NCBI GenBank assembly: GCA_043228905.1
Contig: JBHGNT010000001.1
Coordinates: 12,214,001-12,278,000 of the forward strand
Source: Azolla caroliniana
Lineage: Eukaryota > Polypodiophyta
DNA length: 64,000 nucleotides
Reading direction: 5' to 3'
The notes under the pieces were generated by a model. That model searched no databases. It had not been told where the DNA came from and worked only from the letters and a program-made list of their open reading frames with translations. The position numbers were made by a program, and so were the translations under genes. Positions 37,367-48,342 of this stretch are shown piece after piece. Every line of letters starts with the position of its first letter. Positions within the stretch are counted from its first letter, which is position 1.

Positions 37367-37812
37367 ATGGAAGAGTCATTCGGAAGCATGTTCAAGCTCA
37401 CAGGCTCCAACTATCCAGTGTGGAAGTTGAAGATGAGGGACATGGTCGTGGTCAAAGATATCTGGCTGCCGGTATAGTTTGGGGACAAGAAACCAGATAA
37501 GATCGATGTCGCGACATGGGAGGTGATGCACATGAAGACGACGACGTACATCCGGTGCTTCATCGACATGAGCCTATATAACAACTTCAATGAAGAAAGT
37601 AAAGCTCATGTGCTCTGGGAGAAAATAAGCACCATGCTAGAGAGTAAAAACGCTGTAAATCGGGTTTCGGTATTCTGGAAGTTAGTGAGACTCCGGTACT
37701 AGGACGGATCCACCATGGCGGAGCACATGAACGCATTTAAGGGGCTTATAAATCAAACAACTTCGCTTGAAGTACCTTTGGCCGATGAGGTACTTGCATT
37801 GCTCCTGCTCGG
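37367..37812 (+). pseudogene. Gag of element A, part before the F insertion
   Basis: The ATG lies 26 bp after the LTR. The frame reads MEESFGSMFKLTGSNYPVWK, WLPV with a TAG, IDVATWEVM, RCFIDMSLYNNF and STMAEHMNAFKGLINQ, then ends at the insertion. Stops at about 37478 and 37700 interrupt it. It continues at 57949. Confidence 0.87.
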
Positions 37813-38288
37813 TGTTACCCGTTCCTTTGGGTGAACACCTTCGATAGATTTGCGGCTATCGGTATTCAAGGGCGTGGTACGTGAAGGCTCGTAACAGAGG
37901 CGTTGTGAGGGAGAAAATGATCAGAGATAAAACACTAGCAAGATCTTGATAGGCGTGGGCGGCGCTGAAATCATAGGTATGAACCAAAGCACAGACACAT
38001 GGAGCAAAATGGGCACAAATCAGATATATTACTGCGATAGAAAAAAGATTACAGAACACGGCCTACGACCGGTGACCTTACAGGATTATCTAGTTACGAT
38101 GGACTAAGCTAGTGCTTCCGCCTATATTTTTCTCTCTCTCGCTCTGAGGTACTGGACCTCGTTTAAATAACGTTTCCCCTAATACACAGCCGAGCCGTTG
38201 GTGGCCCGTGATACTCGGCCTCGGTGCTCGGTTACACTACCGCCGTTTGCTAATTTCCTAATTTTACATTTCTGTCCTCTGGACAACA
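37813..38288 (-). repeat. LTR of element F (3' copy for minus transcription)
   Basis: 476 bp with ends TGTTACCCG and GGACAACA. It is collinear with 57476-57943 apart from scattered substitutions and a short indel near 37880. Confidence 0.92.
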
Positions 38289-38367
38289 CCTGGCACACCC
38301 GTCGGACCCACGACTTACAAAATACTAACAATATTACAAAAATTGCCTTTTAGGCGTGATCCTCGTT

Positions 38368-39747
38368 TCATTCCTCTTTTAAGATGTCGAGGATGTTTTC
38401 GGGGTCCGGGGTGGTGGCAGGGTGGTCTGGTTGGACTGTCGGTGCGGGGGGTTGAGTTTGGTCCAGGGGTGTCATATCCTCTCGGGCGTCCGCCTCAGGT
38501 GCGGTCGATTCTTCTGGTGGGGGTGTGGGTTCGAGGGTGCTGACCTCTACTTCGACTGGATCTGGTACCGTGTGGGCGTCCTCGGGAGGTCTGTTGGCTG
38601 GGGTGAGTTCCTCCTGTGCCGTGTCTGTGATCCCCTCGCTGGAAGGTTCTTCCTTCTGCTCTGTGGCCGTTGGAGGGCTGGTTGGGATGGCTGCAAGTCG
38701 TTCTCGTTCGAAGGCTTCTGCTTCCAGGCGAAACAGCATCTGACCGTCATTGAAGTCCTCCAGTATTTGCTCGATAGCCGCGGTGTGAGATTTTGCCAAG
38801 GACCGATAATCCTCGGTTAAATCTGCACGCAGGTTTTGTATGCTGGCTTCGTCCATTTTGTAAAAGCCGCGGCCCTCCTTCCGTCGGTTCTCGGCGTCGA
38901 CGCGTAAAATATGCAATTCGGCAGCTCGGGCTACCCATTCGTCTCCTGCGCGACTTAATGTTTCCTCGACCTTTTTGGTGAGGTGCTGGCGTTGTTTCTC
39001 GATCAATATTCTGATGCGTGTCTCATCCACGCCGGGCTATGCTCGGATGGCTGCAAATTCCTGTTTTAAGCCGTTGACCTCGGCCTGAAGCTTCTTTGCT
39101 AGCAGTTCATAGGTGGCTTGAGTGTTCTTTGCATCCACAGTTACGAGTTGGATAGACTGCTCGTAATGCTTGGTGAGTTCTTCGGTAGCTTTCTCCCATT
39201 CTTTTTGACATGCGGCCCGGACTTGTTCCCGTTCAACGATTCTCTCTTCTTGTAGGGCGAGGTAGGAATAAGATAATTCGTCTTTTTGCTCCGAAAGTAG
39301 CTTGCATTTGATGAAAAACTTGTCAGCCATTTCTTTAAGGGTCGTACGCTGACTCTGCAGCTCGGCATTCTCCGCGATCATTCTCTCCTCCCGTTGGCGA
39401 TTTCTTTCCTCCTGTCGGTGGTTCCAGTCTTTCGCATTGTCGAGCGCAGCCTGTAGGTCTAGGACCTCCTTCTCTTTCTCTGCCACTGTGGCCGCGTATT
39501 CCTCCAGCTTGCTTTTGAGTTCTGCTTCTTTGCCCGCGGCTTGCGCTTGTACCCGGCCCAGTGCTTTGTTCTGCTCGTGTATCCTTTGGTCGGCCTGGGC
39601 TCTAATCTCGGCCATCTGCTTGGAAGCTTCTTCTTTTAGGCGAGCCATCTCCTCCTGATGCCGTTGTTCGTGTCTCTCGGTTCGCCGTTGTTCTTCTTTA
39701 AGCTCTACTCGGTAATCCCGGAGCGGGGGTTCTGTCTGGGTTGCCAC
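38368..39747 (-). pseudogene. Accessory coiled-coil protein of element F, C-terminal part
   Basis: One minus-strand frame of about 460 codons is broken only by a single TAG near 39035. The first half (39747-39037) is a long heptad-like, highly charged region (EEQRRTERHEQRHQEEMARL, KEKEVLDLQAALDNA, EELTKHYEQSIQL) predicting an extended coiled coil. The second half has ETRIRILIEKQRQHLTKKVE and DLTEDYRSLAKSHTAAIEQI, then a Pro/Glu/Thr-rich acidic tail ending ILDILKEE. No transmembrane segment or enzyme motif is seen. It lies between integrase and the 3' LTR in the sense direction. The upstream part is separated by a solo LTR insertion. Function unknown. Confidence 0.7.
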
Positions 39748-39748
39748 A

Positions 39749-40389
39749 TGTTGGGAGACAAGTCCCTCCGGATGGGAAGGGAAACCGTATGAAGAGTACC
39801 CGGCTACGGAGAGCCGGATGGTGCAGACCCGGTATGAACCGGATGAGGAGTACCCAGTTACGGAGAGCCGAATGATACAGACCCGGTGAAGAACCGGATG
39901 AGGAGCACCTGGCTACGGAGAACTGGATGACGCAGACTCGGTGAGAACCGGAGGAAGAGACATATTCGTTAATATGTTTCTGAGAGCCCATCGAGGCTAT
40001 ATTTGTAAATAGCCGAAAAGTCATATTAGTATAAATATGACTTAGGGCAAATATGTGTTGTTGTTGTTCATTTTTTTTTGGTGCAAGAAGAAGAGACTGT
40101 GTGTGTAACTGTACAGAGAGAGAGAGAGAGAGAGAAAAAGAGGTCGTTGCCTCTATTGTAACCGCCGCCTGTGGCGAAGATCTGTGAGCACGAGGTCGGT
40201 GCCTCAGTGAACTCACTGTTGTATATTCTTACATAATGACAGTTTGCAGCCTGTGGGCTGCCGTGGTTTTTTCCCCTAGTTTGGGGTTTTCCACGTAAAC
40301 CTCCTGTGTATCTCCCTCTTCTTCTTGTCGTGTTTTATTTCCGTTTTTCTGTGTATGATCCTAAGCTCGGTTGTGGCCAAGTGTTGCGT
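39749..40389 (+). repeat. Solo LTR of the A/B/J copia family inside the F accessory region
   Basis: It begins TGTTGGGAGACAAGTCCC and includes TATAAATATGACTTAGGGCA, a GA run at about 40115-40135 and GGTTGTGGCCAAGTGTTGCGTA near the end, collinear with the LTRs of A and B. No internal copia sequence adjoins it. The terminal CA has changed or been lost and I cannot read a clear target duplication. It splits the accessory frame between GLNAP and ATQTEPP. Confidence 0.75.
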
Positions 40390-41350
40390 ATAGGGAGCGT
40401 TGAGTCCCGTCACCACCTCCTTGGGTGGACGAGGGGGTGGTATCTCGGTCTTCTCCATGGGCGTGGCCGCCTCGGTTGTTGTGCAGGCATCAACCATTTG
40501 TAACGAGTCCGTTTGTGTGCTGGCCTAGATCGTCAGGATTGAATCCGTGACGGTGCTTTCATCCATCATTGTTATGCGTGGAGGGGCTAGGAGGGCCTCG
40601 GTGGTCGTGGCCTGAAGGCTCAAGAGTTGTTGTTCCGGCCGGTTTTGCTCACACACTGCCAGTTTCTATTTCGCAGCGTGCCATAATTCCGTAGCCACCT
40701 TAGCCTATTTTTGGGCTGTTTTTATCTTTCAGGCCATGTCTTTGGCTGCCCGCGTAGTGCGATCCAAGTCCCTATATGCCTTGATAAGGGCCGTGTTCAA
40801 CTCGGGGACCTCCATGAGGAGAGCGGCCTGTTTTGCCTGCTTCTTTCTCCCTATTTTTTGTAAAGCCCTGTCGTCTTGGGGCTCAATTTCACCTAATAGC
40901 GCGCGTTGAATTATTTTTGTTTCGGCATGCTCTTCCGCCATTCGAGCGGCTGCCGCGATTTGGGCTCTGGCGAGGAAGTCGACCAGCTCGAATGTCGTAC
41001 CGAGGTGTAGGAGCGCATTAAATTCGTAAGCCTCCGCGGGGAGGTCTTTATACCCGAGGACTTCATCCTCCGAGATCTGCGTTGTCTGCCCATGCTCGAT
41101 CTTTCCTTGGTTCAGCGATGCCTCCTCAGGGATGATGGCCAGGTTGCTTTGGCTGACAACTAAGGCTTGCTCCTGTTGTGGCTCTTTCTATTCTGCCGAG
41201 GACTCGCGGTTGAGTCGTCTTCTCTTGCTTGGTTGGGTTTGGGGTTCCGGGGCCGGTAGTGTCGTTTCCTCCGCCTGCTTCCTTTTTTGGGGTCGTGGTG
41301 GTGCTGCCTGCTGTGTGTTGGGGCGTGGGCTAGGCCCTGGGGAAGTTACA
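40390..41350 (-). pseudogene. Accessory protein of element F, middle part, decayed
   Basis: Minus-strand pieces align in one direction: SEDEVLGYKDLPAEAYEF and LVDFLARAQIAAAARMAEEH (about 41070-40930), then EEHAETKIIQRALLGEIEP and KKQAKQAALLMEVPELNTAL to 40729. After several stops come a LAPPRITMMDE segment and MVDACTTTEAATPMEKTEIP ending at the solo LTR. Helical and Ala/Gln/Thr-rich, with no known domain recognised. Confidence 0.5.
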
Positions 41351-41367
41351 GAGGGGCGCGGTGTTGG

Positions 41368-42441
41368 CTATCGAATGGTGACATCGTCTGCCATGTTGCC
41401 CTCCGTGGCTATCTCCTCCTCCCATTCTTGGCAGGTCTCGGAAACTGCCCTTTTTTGTTGGGGTTGGGTGGGTGGTGGTGCCGATGCGGGGTTTTGGTCA
41501 ACGGCAGGAGGTGAAGGTGATGTGGGCTCCTCCCATGCTTCGTGGCTGATGGCAACGAATTTCTCTCTCTGCCTTCGTGGTGGTTGTGGGGACGTGAGTG
41601 TGCGAGGGGAAGGAAGAGAAGAGGGTGGGTATAGAACCATCAAAAAGTGGGTAAGAACAAACAACATCTTCTTACCGGATTGGAATGAGGCTAAGGCGGC
41701 GTGGAGTCCTTCACCTGTGATGATTCCCCAATCGACTCTGTTTCCTTCATACGCGCTGATGATGATGGCTGCCTTGTTCTGCGGCATGCTCGTTGGGTTC
41801 GTATGCACGAACACATACTCCATCAATATACGAGCAATCTCCCCGAAAGCTCTGTTGGGACCGCCATACGTGCGATATGCCTTCCCTGAGGCTGAGTACT
41901 CACCGAAGTACTCTTTCAGCTTCGATGTCGGGGGTATGTTGACCTCATGGTCCCCTCCCCGTTGCAGGTCCAAAACAGCCCGAAGCACGTTGTTGGTGAT
42001 GGCTTCGGGACAAATACGTTTAGCCACTCCTTGGGCATCTGGGTGCGCGGGGGCATCGATGATCTTTAGGTAACCGCCCATTCCTCGTTCCTGGAGCTAG
42101 GCGCGGGTTTCTGTTGAAGCGGTAAGAGGCATGGTGGAGATGGAGACGGGGTTTGACTGTGTGGAAGAGTGAAGAAGAGTGATGAGGCGAGGGTGAGACA
42201 GAGGAGGAACAACAGGAAGGGGAAGTTTAGCAGAGGGGCTATGAGAGCGAAAGAGGGCTTGAGAGCAAGAGCGTTTAGAGCGATGAGAGCGAGAAGGGGC
42301 TTCTGAGCTTGAGAGTGATGGAGATTGGGAGCGATAATGAACTTCTGTGTTTGTGCTGCGTTTTGGAAACGGTTTTAGTAACTTACTCCTAGGGTTTTGT
42401 GCCCGAAGCGAATCCTGAAGATTTTGAGTCGTGGGTGCCAT
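41368..42441 (-). pseudogene. Accessory protein of element F, N-terminal part
   Basis: The frame opens with ATG at 42441, about 200 bp after integrase. A Ser/Arg/Pro-rich leader of about 114 residues is separated by one TAG (near 42095) from MGGYLKIIDAPAHPDAQ, a globular part with PPTSKLKEYFGEYS, GEIARILMEYVFVHTNPTSM and WGIITGEGLHAALASFQSGK, then a Pro/Gln-rich tail. The globular part resembles in pattern the putative plant transposon protein domain found in Athila-type elements (the MPTSH-like turn followed by helices), but I hold this only as a hypothesis. Confidence 0.55.
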
Positions 42442-42659
42442 AATAAGTGACTAGCGCCATGTGTCTTGAAGGTGAGTGGGGTGCTTCTAGTGCTTTGCAT
42501 GTGCTTAAATAGGTACTAAATGAGAGGTGGCGAGGGGTGCTCCTAAATTTGTGGGTGCCTAGGTGGGTGGTGTAGGTGTAGCTAATCGGTGGCTAAACTA
42601 TGGTTAATCCTACCTACTTTATTAATATCAAGAAGGTGGGTGAGTCCTTATTAAGGGGG

Positions 42660-44085
42660 ACACGTGGCCTCCTCCGTGGTGGTCTCCCGAAACTCGTTTG
42701 TGCCGTGTGGCTCGGTAAACGGGTTGGGTGGTGTAGTGCCTCGATATGGTCGAAGTCAGAAACCATTGGCCCAACTTTTGACAGTGTCACCGGGGAGTGT
42801 GCCGAGGTGGAACATCCCGTGGAACTCGTCGATAATCCAGAATGGACCGGTCCACCGAAATCTTAATTTTCTCGGCATAGACCCGAGTCATGTTTGAAAA
42901 AGAAGAACTGGTTTGCCGATGGTGAGCTCCTTTTCCAACCCGTTTCGATGTCGATCCACGAAAGCCTTGCGTTGTCGTTGGCGTTGTTCGAGCTGGGCCA
43001 TACTCTCTATCCTGTCTTCGCCGAGTTTGAGGAGTTGTTCCAGCCGGTATTGCTCGGATTGGGCCTCGGGGAGCCGTGCTTTGATTTGAACTCGGAGGCT
43101 TGGGACTTGGAACTCGATGGGCATTATGGCTTGTAACCCGAACGCCATTCGAAAGGGGGTTGATTGGATGCTTGTTTTGAAAGTCGTATGATACGCCCAC
43201 AACGCGCTCTGGAGTTTGTCATCCCAATCGGTCCTGTTTTCATTGACGATCTTCTTCAGTATGGTTTGGAGGATTTTATTGGTCTTCTCCAGTATGGTAT
43301 GCTTTTCTTGTGCACCACCGTGTAGTGGTGTGTAAGCTCACGTATTATATGATTGATGAAGTGCCCACCTTGGTCACTAATGAGCTCGATTGGGCATCCG
43401 TAACGGCACCAGAGGTGCTCGTACACGAATTTAGCCGTGGATGCCGCCGTGTTGTCTCGGAGTGCCTTAGCCTCGACCCATTTGGTGTAGTAATCCGTGG
43501 CAACGATAATATACCTATTCCCTGTACGGGCCGCAGGTGGTTTGAAAGGGCCTACAAAATCCAAACCCCATTTTTGAAAGGGGTCCAACGGAAGAATTGG
43601 CTGGTGTGGCATGCGTGACTGTTCCATTGGTTGCCCCAGTCGTTGGCACAAATCGCACTGCCGGCAAAACTCGTGAGCGTCTCTCTTCGTTGTCGGCCAC
43701 CACAATCTGCTTTGCCAAACTTTCCTTGCCGTGGAATCCCCGGCGTAGTGCCCCCCAACTACTCCCTGGTGGGCCTCCTGAAGAACGACGTTCTTCTCGA
43801 ATTGGCGAATCGCTGGGCGCCATATGCCGTTCGAGCCTTTGTGGTAGAGAATGTTCGAGACGAGGCAAAAATTCCGGCTACGCACTGCTAGGCGTTTTCT
43901 CGTGTCAAGGGGCATGTGCTCGGGAGGTAAACCGGTAGTGAGAAAATGGGTCATCTCCGTGATCCATTCATCTTCGTTATCGTCTAGCATCATGGTCAGG
44001 TTAAATAGGTTGGCGTCCGGTAGCTCGTCGTACGTTGTTTTCGCTGGTTCCCCTGACTCAAGACGGCTCAAGTAGTCGGCGACGG
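42660..44085 (-). pseudogene. Integrase of gypsy element F
   Basis: It has the zinc finger HQGVVGGHYAGDSTARKVW then FCRQCDLCQRLG, core FQKWGLDFVGPF (D), YIIVATDYYTKWVEA, IELISDQGGHFIN (D) and a frameshifted stretch with the catalytic Glu region lost around 43300-43240. The C-terminal part continues AYHTTFKTSIQSTPFRMAFG, then LRFRWTGPFWI, FHLGTLPGDTV and a GFRLRPYRG-like end. Multiple frame breaks lie between 43260 and 42900. Confidence 0.87.
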
Positions 44086-44109
44086 CATGTTGTACCCCGG
44101 GTCAATGCT

Positions 44110-45803
44110 GAATCTGGAAATCAAACTCTTGGAGTTGGAGCATCCACTAAGCCAACCGTCCGGTGAGGGCTTGTTTATTGACCAAATAAAGAAGGGCTGA
44201 GTGATCCACGTGAAAGGTAAATTTCCGGCTCAAGAGGTAATGCCGGAATTTATTGATGCTATAAATCATATTGAGGGCCTCCCGCTCGGTGGTGGAGTAA
44301 TTCTTTTCCGCGGTCGAGAGCCGTCGGCTGGCGTAGTACAAGGGCCTATATCAATTCGTGGGTGTGCATTGCATCAGGGCACTTTCGATGGCGATGTCCG
44401 AAGCATCTATGAAGACATGAAACGGTTCGGACCAAACTGGAGACTGGACCACCAGGGCATGTGACATCATTAGTTTCAGGGTCTGATAGGCCGTGTCCTC
44501 GATTGACATCCATTGGAAGGGAAGGTGATGGACTACCGCGTGTAAAGGTGTCGCGAAATCGGCCAGGTGTCGTATCATTCGGTTGTGCCACCGGATCTAT
44601 CCCAAACATCGGCTTAGTGCCTTAGCGTTCGAGGGTGTGGTGGCTGTAAGGATGGCCTTTACTTTATCTGGGTCCATAGCGATGCCTTCTTGACTGACAA
44701 TGTGGCCGAGAAGGTTGCCGCTGGTGACTAAGAACGCGCATTTCGCCGGGTTTAAGCTCAATCGAGCTTGGCGACATCGGTCCAGGCAGAGTCGTAACTG
44801 GGTCATGTGTTCCCGTCGATGGCCATACACGGCGAAATCATTGAGAAAGACTTGCATGAACGCCGGGATGTAGTTATGAAAGATTTTGGTGATGATGCGC
44901 TGGAACGTAGCCGGCACCGTTTTTAGACTGAACATCATTACTTCTGCTACAAAAACACCCCATTCCGTGACGAAAGCGGTTTTCTCCTAATCCTCCGGGT
45001 GCATTCTTATCTGGTTATAGCCGCTGAACCCGTTGAGGAAACTGTAGCATTCGTGGTAGGCTACCGTGTCGAGGACGCTGTCCGTGAAGGGGAGAGGGAA
45101 ACCATCAGTGACTGTTGCCGCGTTAAGCTTCCGATAGTCGACGCAGACGCGGGTTTTTCCGTTCTTCTTTGGGAACGATCGGGCTCAACCACGTGGCCCG
45201 TTTAACAGGGTGAATGAAGCCCACTCAGAGTAGTTTGTCGATTTCCTCTTTGACTTTAGCGGCGTAGTTGGGGTTCATCCTGTAGCGCCTCTACTGAACC
45301 AGTCGAGTGTCGGGTAAGATGTGAATTTGATGTTGGTAGTATTGAGGATCCAGCCCCTTCATATCGGTGTAAGACCAAGCGAAAACATCCTGGTAGTCGG
45401 TGAGCAATCGTACGAGGGATGCCCGTTCTCCGGTTGGTAGATTATTGGCAATTTGTAACGTACAGGGATTCTCGTCCGAGCCGAGGTTGATTGTTTCCAG
45501 GGTTGATGCTTTGACTCGTTGTGAAATGGCGAGTTCACGTTCGAACGCCTCCCGAGCATGGCGTAGCTCGGCAACTGTGGTTGGATCTGGTTCATCTTGG
45601 GGTGGTGATTCCTCCGTGACTTCCTCGTCTTTAGGTGGCTCGATGGTTGGTAAGGCATTCATTTCGAAGAGAGGGATGATCGTGGGATGATCATCTAGGA
45701 AGTCATCGACCTCCTCATCGGCCAAACCGTCAAGCATATGGACCCCTTCTGCGTATAACGGCGAAGTGTTGAGGGCGACAGGGATTCGTTCTTCAGTGAT
45801 GAT
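44110..45803 (-). pseudogene. Reverse transcriptase and RNase H of gypsy element F
   Basis: 45737-45291 holds the linker ending DVFAWSYTDMKGLDP and HQIHILPD. RT continues across stops with VPKKNGKTRVCVDYRKLN (about 45160), FLNGFSGYNQIRM (catalytic Asp changed to Asn), FSLKTVPATFQRIITKIF and FLNDFAVYG (YLDD changed to FLND). Then AKCAFLVTSGNLLGHIVS and RNase H with VFIDASDIAIESALMQ, REALNMIYSI, FHVDHSALLYLVN and a VADYLSRLES end near 44060. It is inactive. Confidence 0.87.
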
Positions 45804-46289
45804 TCAGACTTTTGTCTTGCCTCTTCGGAACGAGATCATGTTGCGTTGCCAATGTTGCTTGATATTCGCTGTACGCAACCATGGTCGACCTAGTAACATT
45901 GGGTAGGCGCCTTGTGTCTCCAGTCTTAGCACGACGGCCGAGATCGTGAACATGTGGCCTCCGAGTGTGAAGTCGAGATGGCGGATTAAACCAATGGGGC
46001 GAACGGAGCGGGTGTCGGCCATCCGAAGCCAAAAGGGGCATGGTTCCCATTGATTCAGGCCGAGGTTGTGACACGTTGACTCGCTAATAACGTTTACGCC
46101 GAATCCGCCGTCGATGATGCATCCGTGCAGGTCTTGTCTCTTAATGATGATTCGCATGGCTAGGTTCTGAGAATCCATGAGTGGTGGACCGGTTCCTGCT
46201 TCGGTGAGGTGTACCGGTGGCGTCACGGGCTTAGTATTGGCTTGGAGTGCCGCCAGGGTGTCCCGAAATCTTGGCATGAGTGGTAACAA
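45804..46289 (-). pseudogene. Retropepsin-like protease of gypsy element F
   Basis: The frame carries GCIIDGGFGVNVISESTC, a retropepsin flap-core with the DGG form of the active-site triad, then GLIRHLDFTLGGHMF and YPMLLGRPWLRTANIK, the typical second hydrophobic-hydrophobic-Gly motif. It overlaps the end of gag in another frame, so the two are joined by a frameshift in this copy. DGG-type proteases occur in some plant gypsy lineages. Confidence 0.8.
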
Positions 46290-47944
46290 TTTATGTAGGG
46301 GCAGCGAGATGCGGGAGTTGGTAAGAACATCCCATAGCTGGTCGTCCTCCGATGACGTGGATGGTACCGAGGTTTGTGCCCGTCTCTCATGTCAGTTTGC
46401 ATGCGCACGACATTATTTTTATTGGCCGTGTCGATCCATTCTTTTGCTGCCTGACGGATTTCATCCTGGATTTGCCACTGTGTAGGTTGCGCTTTACTCC
46501 GGGTAGTGACGGTTTGAACATTGGCCATGATACTGTTCACCGCGGGTGCCTTGCCACGGTCGGTTGTTGGACATTGCGTGGCGTAGTGGCCTGGTTGGTA
46601 ACATTTAAAACACGTAACGTTGGCCGAGTTGCTGGTGTCCGCTCGGTCTCTGTGTGGAAGCTGTTGTTGTTGATTCCCAGTCTCGTTTGGTGGTGGGTTG
46701 TTCCAAGGTGCGTTGGAGTTGCGCTGGTCATTTTGAGGAGCGTCTCGTCGGCAGTTGTCGTTATGTCTTCTATTGTTGCGTGAGTTGCGGTTGCTGTTTC
46801 GCCGATCAATGCGTGAGTTCCGTCGGTCATACCGGTCATCGCGATCGTCATCATATCGAGCATAATCGTCGTGCCGGTCATCGCGATAGTGATCACGGCG
46901 GTCATCACGTCGGTAGTTGTCGTCTCTGCGCCGTCGATCCGGGGATCGCGGTCGGTCGTTATCCTGGTCTCGGTAGGCATATCGCTCGTCCTGCCGAGAG
47001 TATGTATTTCTTGGCTTGATTTGGCGGACCGGTGCCGCCGTTGTGCGGTTCAACATATTATATTCGCACTGCTCGACAGTGTGAGCTTGAGAATGACAGA
47101 TCGGACACTGTGGTCGGTGGGGACATTCGAGGGCCAGGTGCCCTGATCCTGAACACGCCGTGCATTGGAGAGCTTGGCGAAAGCGATTGTCCTCTTGGGG
47201 AAGAGCGTTTTGTAAGGATGTCATCGAGAAGGCCGCGCCGTGCTGGGTCCGATGGAGGGCGAGAACCCGCGCTATGACTTGTTCGATAGTATGGTTGGCG
47301 AAATTTGTAAGTGTGAGAGTCGTTCGGAGAGGCTCTCGTAAACTGGACAGGAAAGTGTCTGGTATATGTTGTGCCGAGACATCATCGGCCACTTGTCTGT
47401 AGAAATCCTGGAACCGGATCGTGAACTGCGCGACCGTTTCGTGCGGTTCTTGGCATATAGAGAAGAATTGCCGGAGCAGTTCCCGTTTAGGCATCTCACG
47501 ATGAAAAAGTTCAAGGAACTTTGTGCGCACGATTTGGAAAGTGGTGGCCTCTCCTATTTTGAGGCGAGAGTACCATCGTGCGGCCGGTCCATCGAGGGAG
47601 AGTGTGAACTCGACAATCTTTGAGGCATCGATTTCGGCCGGCGTGAGGCGGTGCGTTGAGTGGTTGGCCTGCCACGTGGATATGAAGGCACGGATGTGTG
47701 ACTCCCCGTATGGTCCGTCGGTGTATCGTGGGTATGGGTACGACATGATGTTGTACTCTGGGTCTTCTGGTAGCACCGGAAAAGGGTTTAGTTTTGGTTG
47801 ATTGACCTCCGGAAGGCTCAACGGGGGTTTTGGTGGTGAATCAACGCGTGATCGACTGTCCGGTGGCGAGGATTGCACTGGGGAAGCCTCCGATTGCTCG
47901 AGAAAACATTGGTCAGTGACCGTCGAGTCGGAAGTTCCTTCGAG
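46223..47944 (-). pseudogene. Gag of gypsy element F, interrupted at its N-terminus by element G
   Basis: About 570 codons are open. A Pro-rich start is followed by a retrotransposon-gag core (AARWYSRLKIGEATTF, FHREMPKRELLRQF, ETVAQFTIRFQDFYRQV), a CTACSGSGHLALEC knuckle followed by CPICHSQAHTVEQC, a striking Arg/Asp-rich tract (RRRRDDNYRRDDRRDHYRDD and on, about 46990-46740) and a CCHC knuckle CFKCYQPGHYATQC near 46610. The frame runs on into the LTR of G for about 30 codons that are not part of gag. The original 5' end lies at 57348-57475. Confidence 0.87.
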
Positions 47945-48006
47945 TGTCATGATAACACTCACATCATGCATTGAAAGGATGATGACACTCACATTATGAC
48001 TCGAAA

Positions 48007-48060
48007 GGATTTGAACCCACGACCTTGTTGTACACATGTCAAATCCTTAACCATTGTATT
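48007..48060 (-). promoter_or_regulatory. tRNA-like (pol III box) block in the G LTR
   Basis: On the minus strand, ACAATGGTTAAGG resembles a tRNA D-arm/A box, and GGTTCAAATCC (48017-48007) is a good B box 30-40 bp later. The same block is in the right LTR (about 56942-56995). It is antisense to the element and not an intact tRNA. Confidence 0.5.
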
Positions 48061-48130
48061 AATATTCTTATATATATAGTCTCTAGAATATGAAATCTAA
48101 TATCATAGGAATATTCTATATTACTCTACA

Positions 48131-48249
48131 TTCTAGAATGACCTAGAATATTCTAGAGTGTTCTATACCACTAGAACCTTCTAGAATACTCTAGAGATCT
48201 TCTAGATTACTCTACATTCTAGGATAACCTAGAATATTCTAGAGTGTTC
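48131..48249 (+). promoter_or_regulatory. Heat-shock element cluster in the left LTR of G
   Basis: Alternating GAA/TTC units at 2-bp spacing define heat-shock factor sites. A perfect three-unit site GAAccTTCtaGAA is at 48174-48186. Two four-unit sites with one mismatch, GAAtaTTCtaGAgtgTTC, are at 48146-48163 and 48232-48249. Extra TTCtaGAA pairs occur at 48131-48138. The last site ends 9 bp before TATAAATA (48259-48266). Confidence 0.8.
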
Positions 48250-48342
48250 TCTATTACTTATAAATAGGGATCTACCACCCATCCCAAACCTAAATTGGTT
48301 CAACGCCATTTTGTAGCCTACTCTTTGTAATCCATTTTACAC

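Larger units (their letters stand above)
47945..48342 (+). repeat. Left LTR of element G, first 398 bp (rest at 55386-55455)
   Basis: It starts TGTCATGATAAC; the far end at 55455 is CAGTCTTGACA. Element H is inserted after the copy of TTTTAC that in the right LTR reads TTTTACGCTTC. Contents in order: tRNA-like block, heat-shock elements and TATA box (48259-48266). Confidence 0.93.

Noticed and set aside
41132-42073. 313-codon open frame on the plus strand opposite the F accessory region
   Set aside because: It is the antisense of the accessory coding region, shows no domain, and arises from the GC-rich codon pattern of the real minus-strand frame.
47945-48037. N-terminal extension of F gag (about 30 codons)
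   Set aside because: These codons lie in the LTR of element G and are a fortuitous read-through, not part of gag.
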